From positions 1 to 18,203 of the forward strand of contig CAYOJD010000066.1 of assembly GCA_964404205.1 (NCBI GenBank): a DNA stretch of 18,203 nt, given 5' to 3'. Origin of the DNA: CAZWBR01 sp964404205 (lineage in GTDB: Bacteria > Bacteroidota > Bacteroidia > Bacteroidales > Prolixibacteraceae). Shown piece after piece: positions 6,746 to 14,146 of the stretch; the first letter of the stretch is position 1; every line of letters starts with the position of its first letter. The translations under genes and the position numbers were made by a program. Under the pieces are notes generated by a model. That model worked only from the letters and a program-made list of their open reading frames with translations. It had not been told where the DNA came from and did no database searches.

Positions 6746-8602
6746 ATGAGATTTTTGCTAATATTTTTCGCTTTTTGTTTAGGCAATTTTTATTGTGCGA
6801 GTGGTCAACCCCAATTCGAGCTGGCCACCACCCAACTCGGTTTCCGTCCTGAATCACCCAAAACAGTGACATTCTGGGTGAAAAACCAGGGCAAAACCAA
6901 GTTGCCCAACCAGATTCCGTTTTACATCACCAAAGTTGGAGGGCGTATTCCCCGAAAGGCTGTACCAGTCCAAGACAAAGTTTGGGAGCCTTTCCCTTTC
7001 CGTTTTCCTATCGACATTGATAAAGGAGCTTACATCAATCCAGGCGACGGCGCACTTTACAGTGGTATGCTTCAGAAAAAGGAAACCTCGTGGGGAACTT
7101 TTTGGCAGGCTGATTTCAGCGATTACAAAACCGAAGGTGTTTACCAGATTGAATGCGAATATGCTTTCACTGTGCCCTTCACCATCGAACAACGCCTGTA
7201 CGAACGGCTCGAACGCAGCTTTTTAAGTTTTCTGCAAAACCAGCGCTCTGGTGTTGATATTCCTGGTGTGCGCCCCATGTTGCATACCGACGATGCACAA
7301 TTGGATTCCGACAGCACGTTCTGGCCTTCTGCAGGTGGCTGGTACGATGCGGGCGACTGGCGTAAGTGGTTGTCGCTCACTCAGGGAAATATGGAGGCAC
7401 TTACACTGCTTTGCCAAAAAGGGCATCCTGTTTTTCAACGGCAGGCTTTGGACGAACTTCGTTGGGGAAATGCCTATTTCCAGCGCATGATTGCAGACGA
7501 TGGTCTGGTGTTTGAAGATGTAGCAGGTGGGATGCTCCGCTTTGGCTACACTTATGAGGACGGCTGGTGGGTGGAAAATCACCCCGGTTGCATTGCCAAC
7601 AATTCAAAAGACGATACCGACGGAATTCCTGCGACCGGTGACGAACGTTTTGTGCGTGTACATTATACCCAATTGGTACAATATCAGTTTGTTCGTTTTC
7701 AAATGGCCTCAATGCAGGTGGTTGCCCCCCACGAAAAAGGACTCTGTCTGTATTTGGCCGAAAAGGCGTGGAAATATGGTCAGGCGCACAATACCGACCG
7801 CCGTACCCTTTTTGTGGCTGAAGAGTTAATGGCTGCCTGCGAACTGTACAACGGCAAAAGCAAACTCATCAGCGAAGAAAAAATTGAAACACTTGTAGCG
7901 GAGATGCTTGGTTGTCAGGAGATAAACCATTCGGGGCTTAGCGGTTATTTTATGGAAGAAGGCATGAAAGATGGTTACCGAAGTATTGCTTTTGCCAGTG
8001 AGCCACCACTCGCTCTGCTCCGCTTTTGGGAATTGAATATTCCCGGTACTGAAAACTTACGCGAAAAAGTAAAGCAGTCGCTGGTAGAATATGGTTCAAA
8101 ATTTCTGTTAGCCGATGCCCAATGTAACCCTTTTGGATATACTCCTTATGGTATTTATGTCAATCCGCCTTTTCCGACCAATCAGCTTTTCAGGCCTACC
8201 GGCACCGAAAATCGCTTTGTGAGATCGTTTATTCATCTTTACGCTCCTAAACAGTTGCCTCACGGAAATGGCGCAGTAGTGATGTCGCAGGCCTATTTTT
8301 TGGCCAAATCGGGTAAACTTTTCGCAAAACCTGAATACCAGGTACAAGCCGAAAAATTGCTCCAATGGACTACAGGCCATAACACGGCGAATCTTTGCCT
8401 GGCGTTGGGAGTAGGATTCCGCCATCCGGTTCCTGCCAATTTTGTGGCCTACAAAATTCCCGATGCCATGGTGGTGGGTTTCCTCGGCTATGCCAACGAT
8501 ACGCCTTATCAGGAAGAATCGAATGTGGTGGAATGGAGCACTCAGGAGCAGTGGGACGTGCCGTTTGCCTATACCGTGGCAGCGATTGAGTGGCTAAAAT
8601 AG
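6746..8602 (+). CDS. Secreted GH9-family glycoside hydrolase with N-terminal Ig-like domain
   Basis: A 618-residue protein. A signal peptide (1-20) is followed by a cellulase N-terminal Ig-like domain (about 24-145, with the typical TTQLGFRPESPKTVTF opening and SDYKTEGVYQI close), then an (alpha/alpha)6 barrel. GGWYDAGDWRKW at 197-208 is the GH9 signature; Asp201 and Asp204 are the residues that hold and activate the water in this inverting family. The general acid is probably Glu596 in the C-terminal NVVEWST segment, where other GH9 enzymes have NEV. GH9 enzymes are mostly beta-1,4-glucanases, with some exo-glycosidases, so the substrate is likely a beta-glucan or glucosaminide but is not fixed by the motifs. 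It lies 26 bases after the GH140-like gene and 29 bases before the esterase gene. Its coding sequence is visibly richer in G and C than the AT-rich genes before it. Confidence 0.85.
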   Translation: MRFLLIFFAFCLGNFYCASGQPQFELATTQLGFRPESPKTVTFWVKNQGKTKLPNQIPFYITKVGGRIPRKAVPVQDKVWEPFPFRFPIDIDKGAYINPGDGALYSGMLQKKETSWGTFWQADFSDYKTEGVYQIECEYAFTVPFTIEQRLYERLERSFLSFLQNQRSGVDIPGVRPMLHTDDAQLDSDSTFWPSAGGWYDAGDWRKWLSLTQGNMEALTLLCQKGHPVFQRQALDELRWGNAYFQRMIADDGLVFEDVAGGMLRFGYTYEDGWWVENHPGCIANNSKDDTDGIPATGDERFVRVHYTQLVQYQFVRFQMASMQVVAPHEKGLCLYLAEKAWKYGQAHNTDRRTLFVAEELMAACELYNGKSKLISEEKIETLVAEMLGCQEINHSGLSGYFMEEGMKDGYRSIAFASEPPLALLRFWELNIPGTENLREKVKQSLVEYGSKFLLADAQCNPFGYTPYGIYVNPPFPTNQLFRPTGTENRFVRSFIHLYAPKQLPHGNGAVVMSQAYFLAKSGKLFAKPEYQVQAEKLLQWTTGHNTANLCLALGVGFRHPVPANFVAYKIPDAMVVGFLGYANDTPYQEESNVVEWSTQEQWDVPFAYTVAAIEWLK

Positions 8603-8631
8603 TTTTCGTCTTTGATTCATAATTTTCCAAT

Positions 8632-9228
8632 ATGAAGTCTTTATCTTTTCTCTTTTTTCTGATAATAACCGTTCTTCCCTTGTCTGGTTGGTGTCAGGCA
8701 AACGATGCCAAACACATCGTTATGTTTGGCAATTCCATCACCTTTCAGGGAAAGTGGGGAGAAGTGCTTGGCCGGAATGATGTTGCCAACCGCGGCATTC
8801 CGGGCTACACCACCGGACAACTCATCTGGACTATTAAAAACGGAATGCATGACCATCCCGAAAGCAAAATATGGTTTCTTGAAGGCGGAATCAACGACAT
8901 TTCGCTGGGTGTTCCTGTTGATCGGATTTTCAAAAACTACAGGATTACAGTCGATTCACTTCAACGCAACCACATCATTCCGGTGGTTCAGTCAACCATC
9001 CTGAAAACAGGCCCCAGGGAGGACAATAAAAAGGTGATGAAGCTGAATAAACTGGTAAAAAACTGGTGTTTGAAAAACAAAATCGAATACATCGACCTGA
9101 ATGCTTTCCTCGCACGTGATGGTGTACTGATTCAGGAACTCACCACCGACGGGTGCCACCTGCAATCCGCTGCCTACCAGCCCTGGGGCGAAGCGGTGAG
9201 AAAGATTTTGGCAAAATATGGTATTTGA
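8632..9228 (+). CDS. Secreted SGNH/GDSL-family hydrolase, likely carbohydrate esterase
   Basis: A 198-residue protein with a signal peptide (about 1-22). The SGNH blocks are all present: block I MFGNSIT with nucleophile Ser35 (GNS rather than GDS, common in sugar-esterase branches), block II around VANRGIPGYTTG with the conserved Gly, block III GGIND with Asn88, and block V TTDGCHL with Asp173 and His176. The short form with GNSIT and DGCHL resembles carbohydrate acetylesterase-type SGNH proteins that remove acetyl groups from glycans outside the cytoplasm. Its position between a GH9 and another hydrolase supports a role in deacetylating the same glycan. Substrate specificity is inferred from context only. 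Confidence 0.85.
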   Translation: MKSLSFLFFLIITVLPLSGWCQANDAKHIVMFGNSITFQGKWGEVLGRNDVANRGIPGYTTGQLIWTIKNGMHDHPESKIWFLEGGINDISLGVPVDRIFKNYRITVDSLQRNHIIPVVQSTILKTGPREDNKKVMKLNKLVKNWCLKNKIEYIDLNAFLARDGVLIQELTTDGCHLQSAAYQPWGEAVRKILAKYGI

Positions 9229-9233
9229 TAAAC

Positions 9234-9240
9234 AGGAGGT
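9234..9240 (+). promoter_or_regulatory. Strong Shine-Dalgarno before the broken hydrolase gene
   Basis: AGGAGGT ends 6 bases before the ATG at 9247, ideal pairing and spacing. Most other starts in this window lack any such motif, as is usual for Bacteroidota, so it stands out. It fixes the start of the next gene. Confidence 0.6.
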
Positions 9241-9246
9241 TAAACA

Positions 9247-10715
9247 ATGAAGAAACTGCTAATATTTAGTATTGGGCTATTTATTCATATCGGAATTTCA
9301 GCCCAAAACCCCATTTCAGGAGGAACGCTAAAAGCCAGCGGACGTTATTTTACCAATCAAAAAGGCGAAGTGGTGTATCTCACAGGAATTCACACCTGAG
9401 ATAACGTTCAGGATATCTATATCAAAACAAAACCTTTCAAGTTCGATTATCAGGCATACATCAAATACTTGACGGATAGAAACCTGAATTTTACCCGATT
9501 GTGGATGTTCGAACACCGATATGGGATGTCGTATTCAGCCGAACCAATTGTGGTTTCTCCGCATCCTTACAAGTTGCTCAAATCAGACGACGAAAAACGC
9601 ACGACCCAATTCGACCTGAATCAATGGAATGAGGAGTATTTCACCCGACTAAAGGAACGGATTGAAATTGCTTCTGAAAACGGGATTTATGTTTCAGTAA
9701 TGCTGTTTCAGGGTTGGAGCCTCGACAAAACAGGCACTGCCAGTATCGACCCCTGGGTATCGAACTACATGAACCCGGCGAATAACATCCAGAAAATCGG
9801 TGCAAAAAGCGGAAAAGTCGATTCGGATACCGAGCCAACCGTCCACAGTTTGATGAACCCGGAATTGCTTGCATTTCAGCTAAAATATGTCGACAAAGTG
9901 ATTGAAACCGTGAATGGGTTCGATAATGTATTGTACGAAATTCTAAACGAAGGGGGCGCCATCGATTGGACTTATTATATGATTCATTATATCAGGCAGA
10001 AAGAGCGGAACCTGCCCAAACAGCACCCCATTGGCATGAGCCATCGTGTTTCGCCACGAATGCTCAATGCCGACCTCGAAAACAGTCCGGCCGACTGGAT
10101 TGCTCCCGCCGATGAGCCTATGGACTGGATGTACCCGGGAAGTTCGTTTCTTGACGATATGCGCTACAATCTTTCCGACCTGAAAAGCAATAAAGTAGTG
10201 ATATTGGATACCGACCATCTTTGGGGCTGCGGAGGAAATTACGAATGGGCATGGAAAGCCTTTTTGCAAGGCTACAATCCTATTTTTATGGACCCGTGGG
10301 ATGGTCTTCTCAGTNNNNNNNNNNTCTCGGTGCCGATACGGTCAGGGTTGCCTGGTTGAGCCCCTGCGCCCAGTCTCGTAATTATGTGCAATTCGAATTA
10401 TTGCGAAAAAACCTGGGTATCACCCGACAGGTTGCCCAAGAGCTCGATTTAAAAAACTGCAAACCCATGCCGCAATTAGTGTCATCTCGTTTTTGCCTGG
10501 CCAATCCCGGCGAAAGTTATGTTGTCTGGGTTGAAGCTGGAAAAAATCTCACCATCAACCTGTTCAACGCAATTGGAGAATTTAGCGTTACTTGGTACAA
10601 CCCTGTAACCCTTAAATTTATGGAGAATGAACCAATAAGAGGCGGGGATTATTGTGTACTTCAATCTCCTGATGTAAATAATATGATTGCTATTATTGCA
10701 AGAGTAAATAAATAA
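9247..10715 (+). pseudogene. GH-A-like secreted hydrolase interrupted by in-frame TGA and a 10-N gap
   Basis: From the ATG at 9247 the frame encodes a signal peptide (MKKLLIFSIG...GISA-Q) and a hydrolase N-terminus ending YLTGIHT, then TGA at 9397-9399. The same frame continues without interruption to the gap at 10315 (DNVQDIY..., LTDRNLNFTRLWMFEHR, YEILNEGGA with acid/base-like Glu235, VILDTDHLWGCGGN, NPIFMDPWDG). Relatives of this family usually have Trp after HT, so a TGG-to-TGA change is the simplest reading. After the gap the frame shifts. TCTCAGT before the gap and TCTCGGT after it look like the same 7 bases (one mismatch); merging them removes 17 bases and gives one frame of 484 codons. 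The C-terminal part (CLANPGESYVVW, WYNPVTLKF) is a collagen-binding-like beta domain. Either it is a recent pseudogene or the stop is a sequence error; the intact downstream frame favours something recent. Confidence 0.75.
10315..10324. other. 10-N assembly gap, probably a false gap
   Basis: The bases flanking the run of ten N are TCTCAGT (10308-10314) and TCTCGGT (10325-10331), a 7-base near-repeat with one mismatch. Collapsing the overlap restores the reading frame of the surrounding gene. Confidence 0.6.
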
Positions 10716-10764
10716 CATTTATGCTTTTGTAATTTGTAATTTTAACTTTAAATTTCTGATTGTT

Positions 10765-11688
10765 ATGAGATTAATGTTTGCTCTTCTTCTGATTTCGATA
10801 TTTAGTTCCTCATTTGCCCAGCGGCAAAAGGTATGGCTTGATGCGGATACCGGTAACGAAATGGACGATCTGTATGCCATCGTAAGGTTGGTGAAAGAGC
10901 CATCTGTAGATCTTGTGGGATTAAGTTCTGCGCATTTTAATAATCCCGATTTACTTGTATTTGAAAAATGGAATGCCTATCAAGCCAAAGGGTTAAATAC
11001 AGTTGCTGAAAGTCAGCGGCTTAACGAACAAATTCTAAAATCGCTTGGACGAATGGATATTGCTCATCCAACAGGAGCAGACCGTCAGATTGGTCGTGCC
11101 TGGGGTGAACAGCAGCCGCGTGACTCGCAAGCTGCACAAGCTATCATTAATGCTGTTAAAAGTCTCCCGGAAGGGGAAAAACTCGATATACTGACCATTG
11201 GCGCGATGACCAATCTGGCTACTGCCTTGATTATAGCTCCCGAGATTAAAACTCGCATCCGATGTTTTGCGCTTGGTGCACAATACGATCCGTCGACCAA
11301 AGTATGGAACAAAAATGAGTTCAATATTCGCAACGATTTGAATGCTTTTGATTATTTGCTTAATCTGGAAGGTCTCGATCTAACTGTAATGTGCCTTCAG
11401 GCTGCCTATCCGCTTCATTTTAAGCGCGATGAGACATATGCCCGGTTAAATGAATCAAATCTGACGGAGAATATTCTTGAAACCCGATGGCGTGAGCAAA
11501 ATCCGCAGGACGAAATCCGCATAATGTGGGATTTGGCCTTGGTGGAAGCTTATTTAAGTCCCGAATTGTGCCAGATTATTACTGCTACAACACCACCTGA
11601 GAATCTTCAACGTCTGATTAAAACATTCATTCACATCGATGCCGAAAAAATGGCCGGTCAATTCTGGAATATCCTTCAACCCAAATAA
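10765..11688 (+). CDS. Secreted nucleoside hydrolase-like protein (IunH superfamily)
   Basis: A 307-residue protein with a signal peptide (1-18, ending SFA-Q), so it acts outside the cytoplasm. The calcium-binding aspartate cluster of inosine-uridine nucleoside hydrolases is present as DADTGNEMDD (Asp26, Asp28, Asp34, Asp35), with one residue more than the classical DTDxGxDD spacing. ILTIGAMTNLATAL at 142-155 and EFNIRNDLNAF at 185-195 are the usual substrate-side motifs, and MWDLA (Asp256) is the last calcium ligand. Family members hydrolyse the N-glycosidic bond of ribonucleosides, but the variant first motif is typical of a Bacteroidota clade lying among polysaccharide-degradation genes, where the true substrate may be another furanoside. 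It lies 49 bases after the broken hydrolase gene and 31 bases before the next gene. The nearest aldolase, deoC, is two genes downstream. Confidence 0.85.
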   Translation: MRLMFALLLISIFSSSFAQRQKVWLDADTGNEMDDLYAIVRLVKEPSVDLVGLSSAHFNNPDLLVFEKWNAYQAKGLNTVAESQRLNEQILKSLGRMDIAHPTGADRQIGRAWGEQQPRDSQAAQAIINAVKSLPEGEKLDILTIGAMTNLATALIIAPEIKTRIRCFALGAQYDPSTKVWNKNEFNIRNDLNAFDYLLNLEGLDLTVMCLQAAYPLHFKRDETYARLNESNLTENILETRWREQNPQDEIRIMWDLALVEAYLSPELCQIITATTPPENLQRLIKTFIHIDAEKMAGQFWNILQPK

Positions 11689-11719
11689 AATATCTGTAAA
11701 CAGAAAAAACTAAATCAAA

Positions 11720-13220
11720 ATGAAAAATATTGTTAATTATCTATTCATTTTTTTGCTTTGGGCAATAGGGTGGGGGTGTAGCCCGCTTCCAAAACAGGCT
11801 GCCCCTCTGGCATTGCACCCATCAAACGGTAATTATTTTATTTTTAATGATAAACCAACCATTCTGGTCACGTCAGGCGAACATTATGGTTCGGTGATGA
11901 ACAGTGGTTTCGATCACGAAAAATACTTGAAGACTCTTGCCGACGAAGGGTTTAACTATACCCGGATTTTCATTGGCCCATATTCCGAAATTGGGGGAAA
12001 CAACTTTGGAATCACTTCAAATACAATGAATCCCGACCCAAACCTCTGGCTTACACCCTGGAAACAGGATTCAGTTTCGGCACTTTTCGATTTGACCCAA
12101 TGGAACCAACCTTTTTTCGATCGGTTACATCAATTTATCGGGCTGGCCGAAAGCAAAAATATAGTCGTTGAGGTAACTCTCTTCACTTCGTTTTATACTG
12201 ATCATCAATGGATTCGAAGCCCGTTTTATTTCAAAAACAATAGCAATGGTATCGACTCGGTCCACTTCCGAAAGTTCAATACAATGGATAACGGGCAACT
12301 TTGGGAGGTGCAGGAAAAATATGTCCGAAAAATTGTCAGGGAGCTAAACCCGTACGGAAATATCTTTTTTGAGATTCAAAATGAACCTTGGTCCGATAAC
12401 CCACATTTGGCAAAAACCATCATGACCGATACGCTCACTCACCCGTATGCCTGGCAAAAACTGGTTGAAGAGGCGAATGAAGCGTCAACCTTATGGCAAA
12501 GAAACATAGCTGAATTAATTGTCGATGAAGAATCGAAATTGCCCAATCGCCACCTGATAGCCCAGAATATCAGCAACTATGGAATGGTGATAGAAAATCC
12601 CAATCCGGCCGTCTCAATCTTCAATTTCCATTACGCCTATCCCGATGCAGCATCTGAAAACGTGGTGCTCAATAAAGTGATAGGTCTGGATGAGACTGGT
12701 TTTATGCCCCATAACGATTTTATCTATCGGAGCGAAGCCTGGAAGTTTATCTTGTCGGGCGGGGCATTATACAATAACCTTGATTATTCTTTTACCGTTG
12801 GCAATGAGGATGGGACATATCTCATTGATAATGTTACGCCCGGATGGGGAGGCATCAGCTACCGCAAACAACTGGCAACCTTACGCGACTTTATGAATGG
12901 GTTTGATTTTATCAGTATGAAACCCGACAAAGTGTCGTTCGCTCTTAACGGAGGGACGCTAGCTGGCCATGCTTTGCTTTCTGAACCGGACAAGCAATAT
13001 GCGCTCTATTTGCATGGNNNNNNNNNNTTTGCATGGAGGGAAGAATTGCCAGATCTCACTCCGTATGGGCAAGGGAAACTATTCTTTGGTTGTTGTAAAC
13101 CCTGTTACCGGAGAGAAAAAAGGCCCGATTGAACTGAGAAGCGAAAGCGATTGGGTGAAACTGCCAATTCCTTCAGATTTTGAAGATATTGCCATAAGTC
13201 TTGTCTATTTGAAGCCATAG
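11720..13220 (+). CDS. GH-A-like glycoside hydrolase lipoprotein with collagen-binding-like C-terminus (crosses a false gap)
   Basis: A signal peptide ends in WGC (Cys20), a plausible lipoprotein site though not a classical lipobox. The barrel (about 35-395) opens with LALHPSNGNYFIFNDKPTILVTSGEHYGSVM, a pattern shared with DUF4038-like hydrolases. Acid/base candidate Glu222 lies in FFEIQNEPW and nucleophile candidate Glu325 in GLDETGF, so a retaining clan GH-A enzyme is likely. The frame seems to shift at the ten N of 13018-13027, but TTTGCATGG (13009-13017) is repeated exactly at 13028-13036. Removing the duplicate and the N (19 bases) gives one 493-residue frame that reads through YALYLHGGKNCQISL and a beta domain (YSLVVVNPVTGEKKG) to TAG at 13218-13220. 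It is the last gene of the secreted-enzyme run, followed by a terminator. The substrate is unknown. Confidence 0.85.
13018..13027. other. 10-N assembly gap, almost certainly a false gap
   Basis: The 9 bases before the gap (TTTGCATGG, 13009-13017) are identical to the 9 bases after it (13028-13036). The two contig ends therefore overlap, and the real sequence has neither the N nor the duplicate. Merging them restores the frame of the enclosing gene. Confidence 0.85.
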
Positions 13221-13250
13221 CCTTTTTATTTGATAAAAAGTAAACTGATT

Positions 13251-13278
13251 TGCCCTGTTTATTCGGGGCATTTTTTTT
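13251..13278 (+). terminator. Intrinsic terminator closing the secreted-enzyme gene run
   Basis: TGCCCTG (13251-13257) pairs with CGGGGCA (13264-13270), with one G-U wobble and loop TTTATT, followed by eight T. It lies 30 bases after the stop of the lipoprotein gene. Confidence 0.8.
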
Positions 13279-13292
13279 AAAATATACTGTCA

Positions 13293-13318
13293 AAATAACT
13301 TGTACGTACAAGTTATTT
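13293..13318. promoter_or_regulatory. GntR operator, copy 2: 26-base perfect palindrome at the deoC promoter
   Basis: The core CTTGTACGTACAAG (13299-13312) is identical to the site at 4230-4243 in front of the GntR gene. Here the symmetry extends six further bases on each side, so 26 bases are perfectly self-complementary. It covers the -33 TTG. No T-run follows, so this is an operator rather than a terminator. Confidence 0.8.
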
Positions 13319-13329
13319 GTTTATATTTG
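13300..13329 (+). promoter_or_regulatory. Promoter of deoC
   Basis: TTG at 13300-13302, a 19-base spacer, and TATATTTG at 13322-13329. The element and spacing are the same as at the gntR promoter. Transcription would start near 13336, about 40 bases before the ATG. Confidence 0.75.
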
Positions 13330-13375
13330 AATCAATAAAAGGATTAATGAACAGATAACCCTCAAAATAATAATA

Positions 13376-14086
13376 ATGAACGATAAAGTATTGGCGTTGG
13401 CAAAGATGATTGATCATTCTATTCTTCATCCGACCCTAACCGACGAAGACCTGAAACGTGAGTGTGCCGTAGCGGCCAAATATCATACGGCTTCGGTTTG
13501 TGTAAAACCTTATGCCGTAAAGCAGGCCGTTGGTTTACTGAATGGTACCGATGTGCTGGTCGGTTGCGTAATTGGCTTTCCCTCCGGAAATTCTACGATC
13601 GAAGTCAAGGTTTATGAAACCGAAACGGCCTGTCGTGATGGGGCAGTCGAAATCGATATGGTTATCAATATCGGAAAAGCCTTGCAGGGCGATTGGAGCT
13701 ATATTGAGCAGGAGATTGGAGCGGTAACACGCAAATGCCACGAACATGGTGCTATTGTAAAAGTTATTTTTGAAACCGATTATGTTACCCGCGAGGCCGA
13801 TATCGTCAGGTTATGCGAAATCTGCACAAGAGTAGAGGCTGATTACGTAAAAACCTCTTCGGGATTTGGTTTCGTTAAACAACCCAATGGCGACTACAAT
13901 TATCAGGGGGCGACCATTCCGGTACTGGAGTTGATGAAAAAAAGTATCGGCCCTAAAGTGAAAATGAAAGCTGCCGGTGGTGTCCGAACTCTCGATCAAT
14001 TGATTGCTGTTCGCGAAGCCGGATGTACGCGCAGCGGGGCAACAGCAACTATTCAGATGATGGAAGAGGCCATGAAAAGATTCTGA
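13376..14086 (+). CDS. deoC: Deoxyribose-phosphate aldolase (DeoC family)
   Basis: A 236-residue cytoplasmic class I aldolase that splits 2-deoxyribose 5-phosphate into acetaldehyde and glyceraldehyde 3-phosphate. The Schiff-base Lys159 is in YVKTSSGFG, the second active-site Lys198 in KMKAAGGVR, and Asp94 in VEIDMVIN is the expected proton-relay residue. The segment FVKQPNGDYNYQGATIP (about 166-182) is several residues longer than the short STGGAT loop in classical DeoC, at a substrate-proximal turn, so a modified substrate is possible. The gene is monocistronic, between a promoter with a 26-base GntR palindrome and a terminator. It is close to a secreted nucleoside-hydrolase-like gene that could supply pentose. 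The ATG at 13376 gives the standard N-terminus. Confidence 0.93.
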   Translation: MNDKVLALAKMIDHSILHPTLTDEDLKRECAVAAKYHTASVCVKPYAVKQAVGLLNGTDVLVGCVIGFPSGNSTIEVKVYETETACRDGAVEIDMVINIGKALQGDWSYIEQEIGAVTRKCHEHGAIVKVIFETDYVTREADIVRLCEICTRVEADYVKTSSGFGFVKQPNGDYNYQGATIPVLELMKKSIGPKVKMKAAGGVRTLDQLIAVREAGCTRSGATATIQMMEEAMKRF

Positions 14087-14109
14087 AGATAATGATTATT
14101 TCGCAAAAG

Positions 14110-14142
14110 AGCCGTCAACTTTCGGGTGACGGCTTTTTTTTT
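14110..14142 (+). terminator. Intrinsic terminator after deoC
   Basis: AGCCGTCA (14110-14117) pairs with TGACGGCT (14127-14134) around a 9-base loop and is followed by a T-run to 14142. It separates deoC from the convergent minus-strand genes, whose last stop is at 14147. Confidence 0.9.
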
Positions 14143-14146
14143 ATCG

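Noticed and set aside
6854..7829. Several 80-120-codon ORFs on both strands
   Set aside because: All lie within the GH9 gene in other frames, made possible by its GC-rich codons. None has recognisable protein features.
9397..9399. Selenocysteine or TGA-recoding at the internal stop
   Set aside because: The homologous position is Trp in a glycoside hydrolase, not a redox site. Other genes in the window end at TGA, so the code is standard. Mutation or sequence error is simpler.
9469..10314. Separate gene starting at TTG 9469
   Set aside because: It has no ribosome-binding site or signal peptide and starts in the middle of a domain whose first part is encoded just upstream in the same frame. 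It is the continuation of the broken gene.
13299..13312. The palindrome at 13299 as a transcription terminator
   Set aside because: No T-run follows, it overlaps a promoter, and an identical core is found at another promoter. An operator fits better; the real terminator is at 13251-13278.
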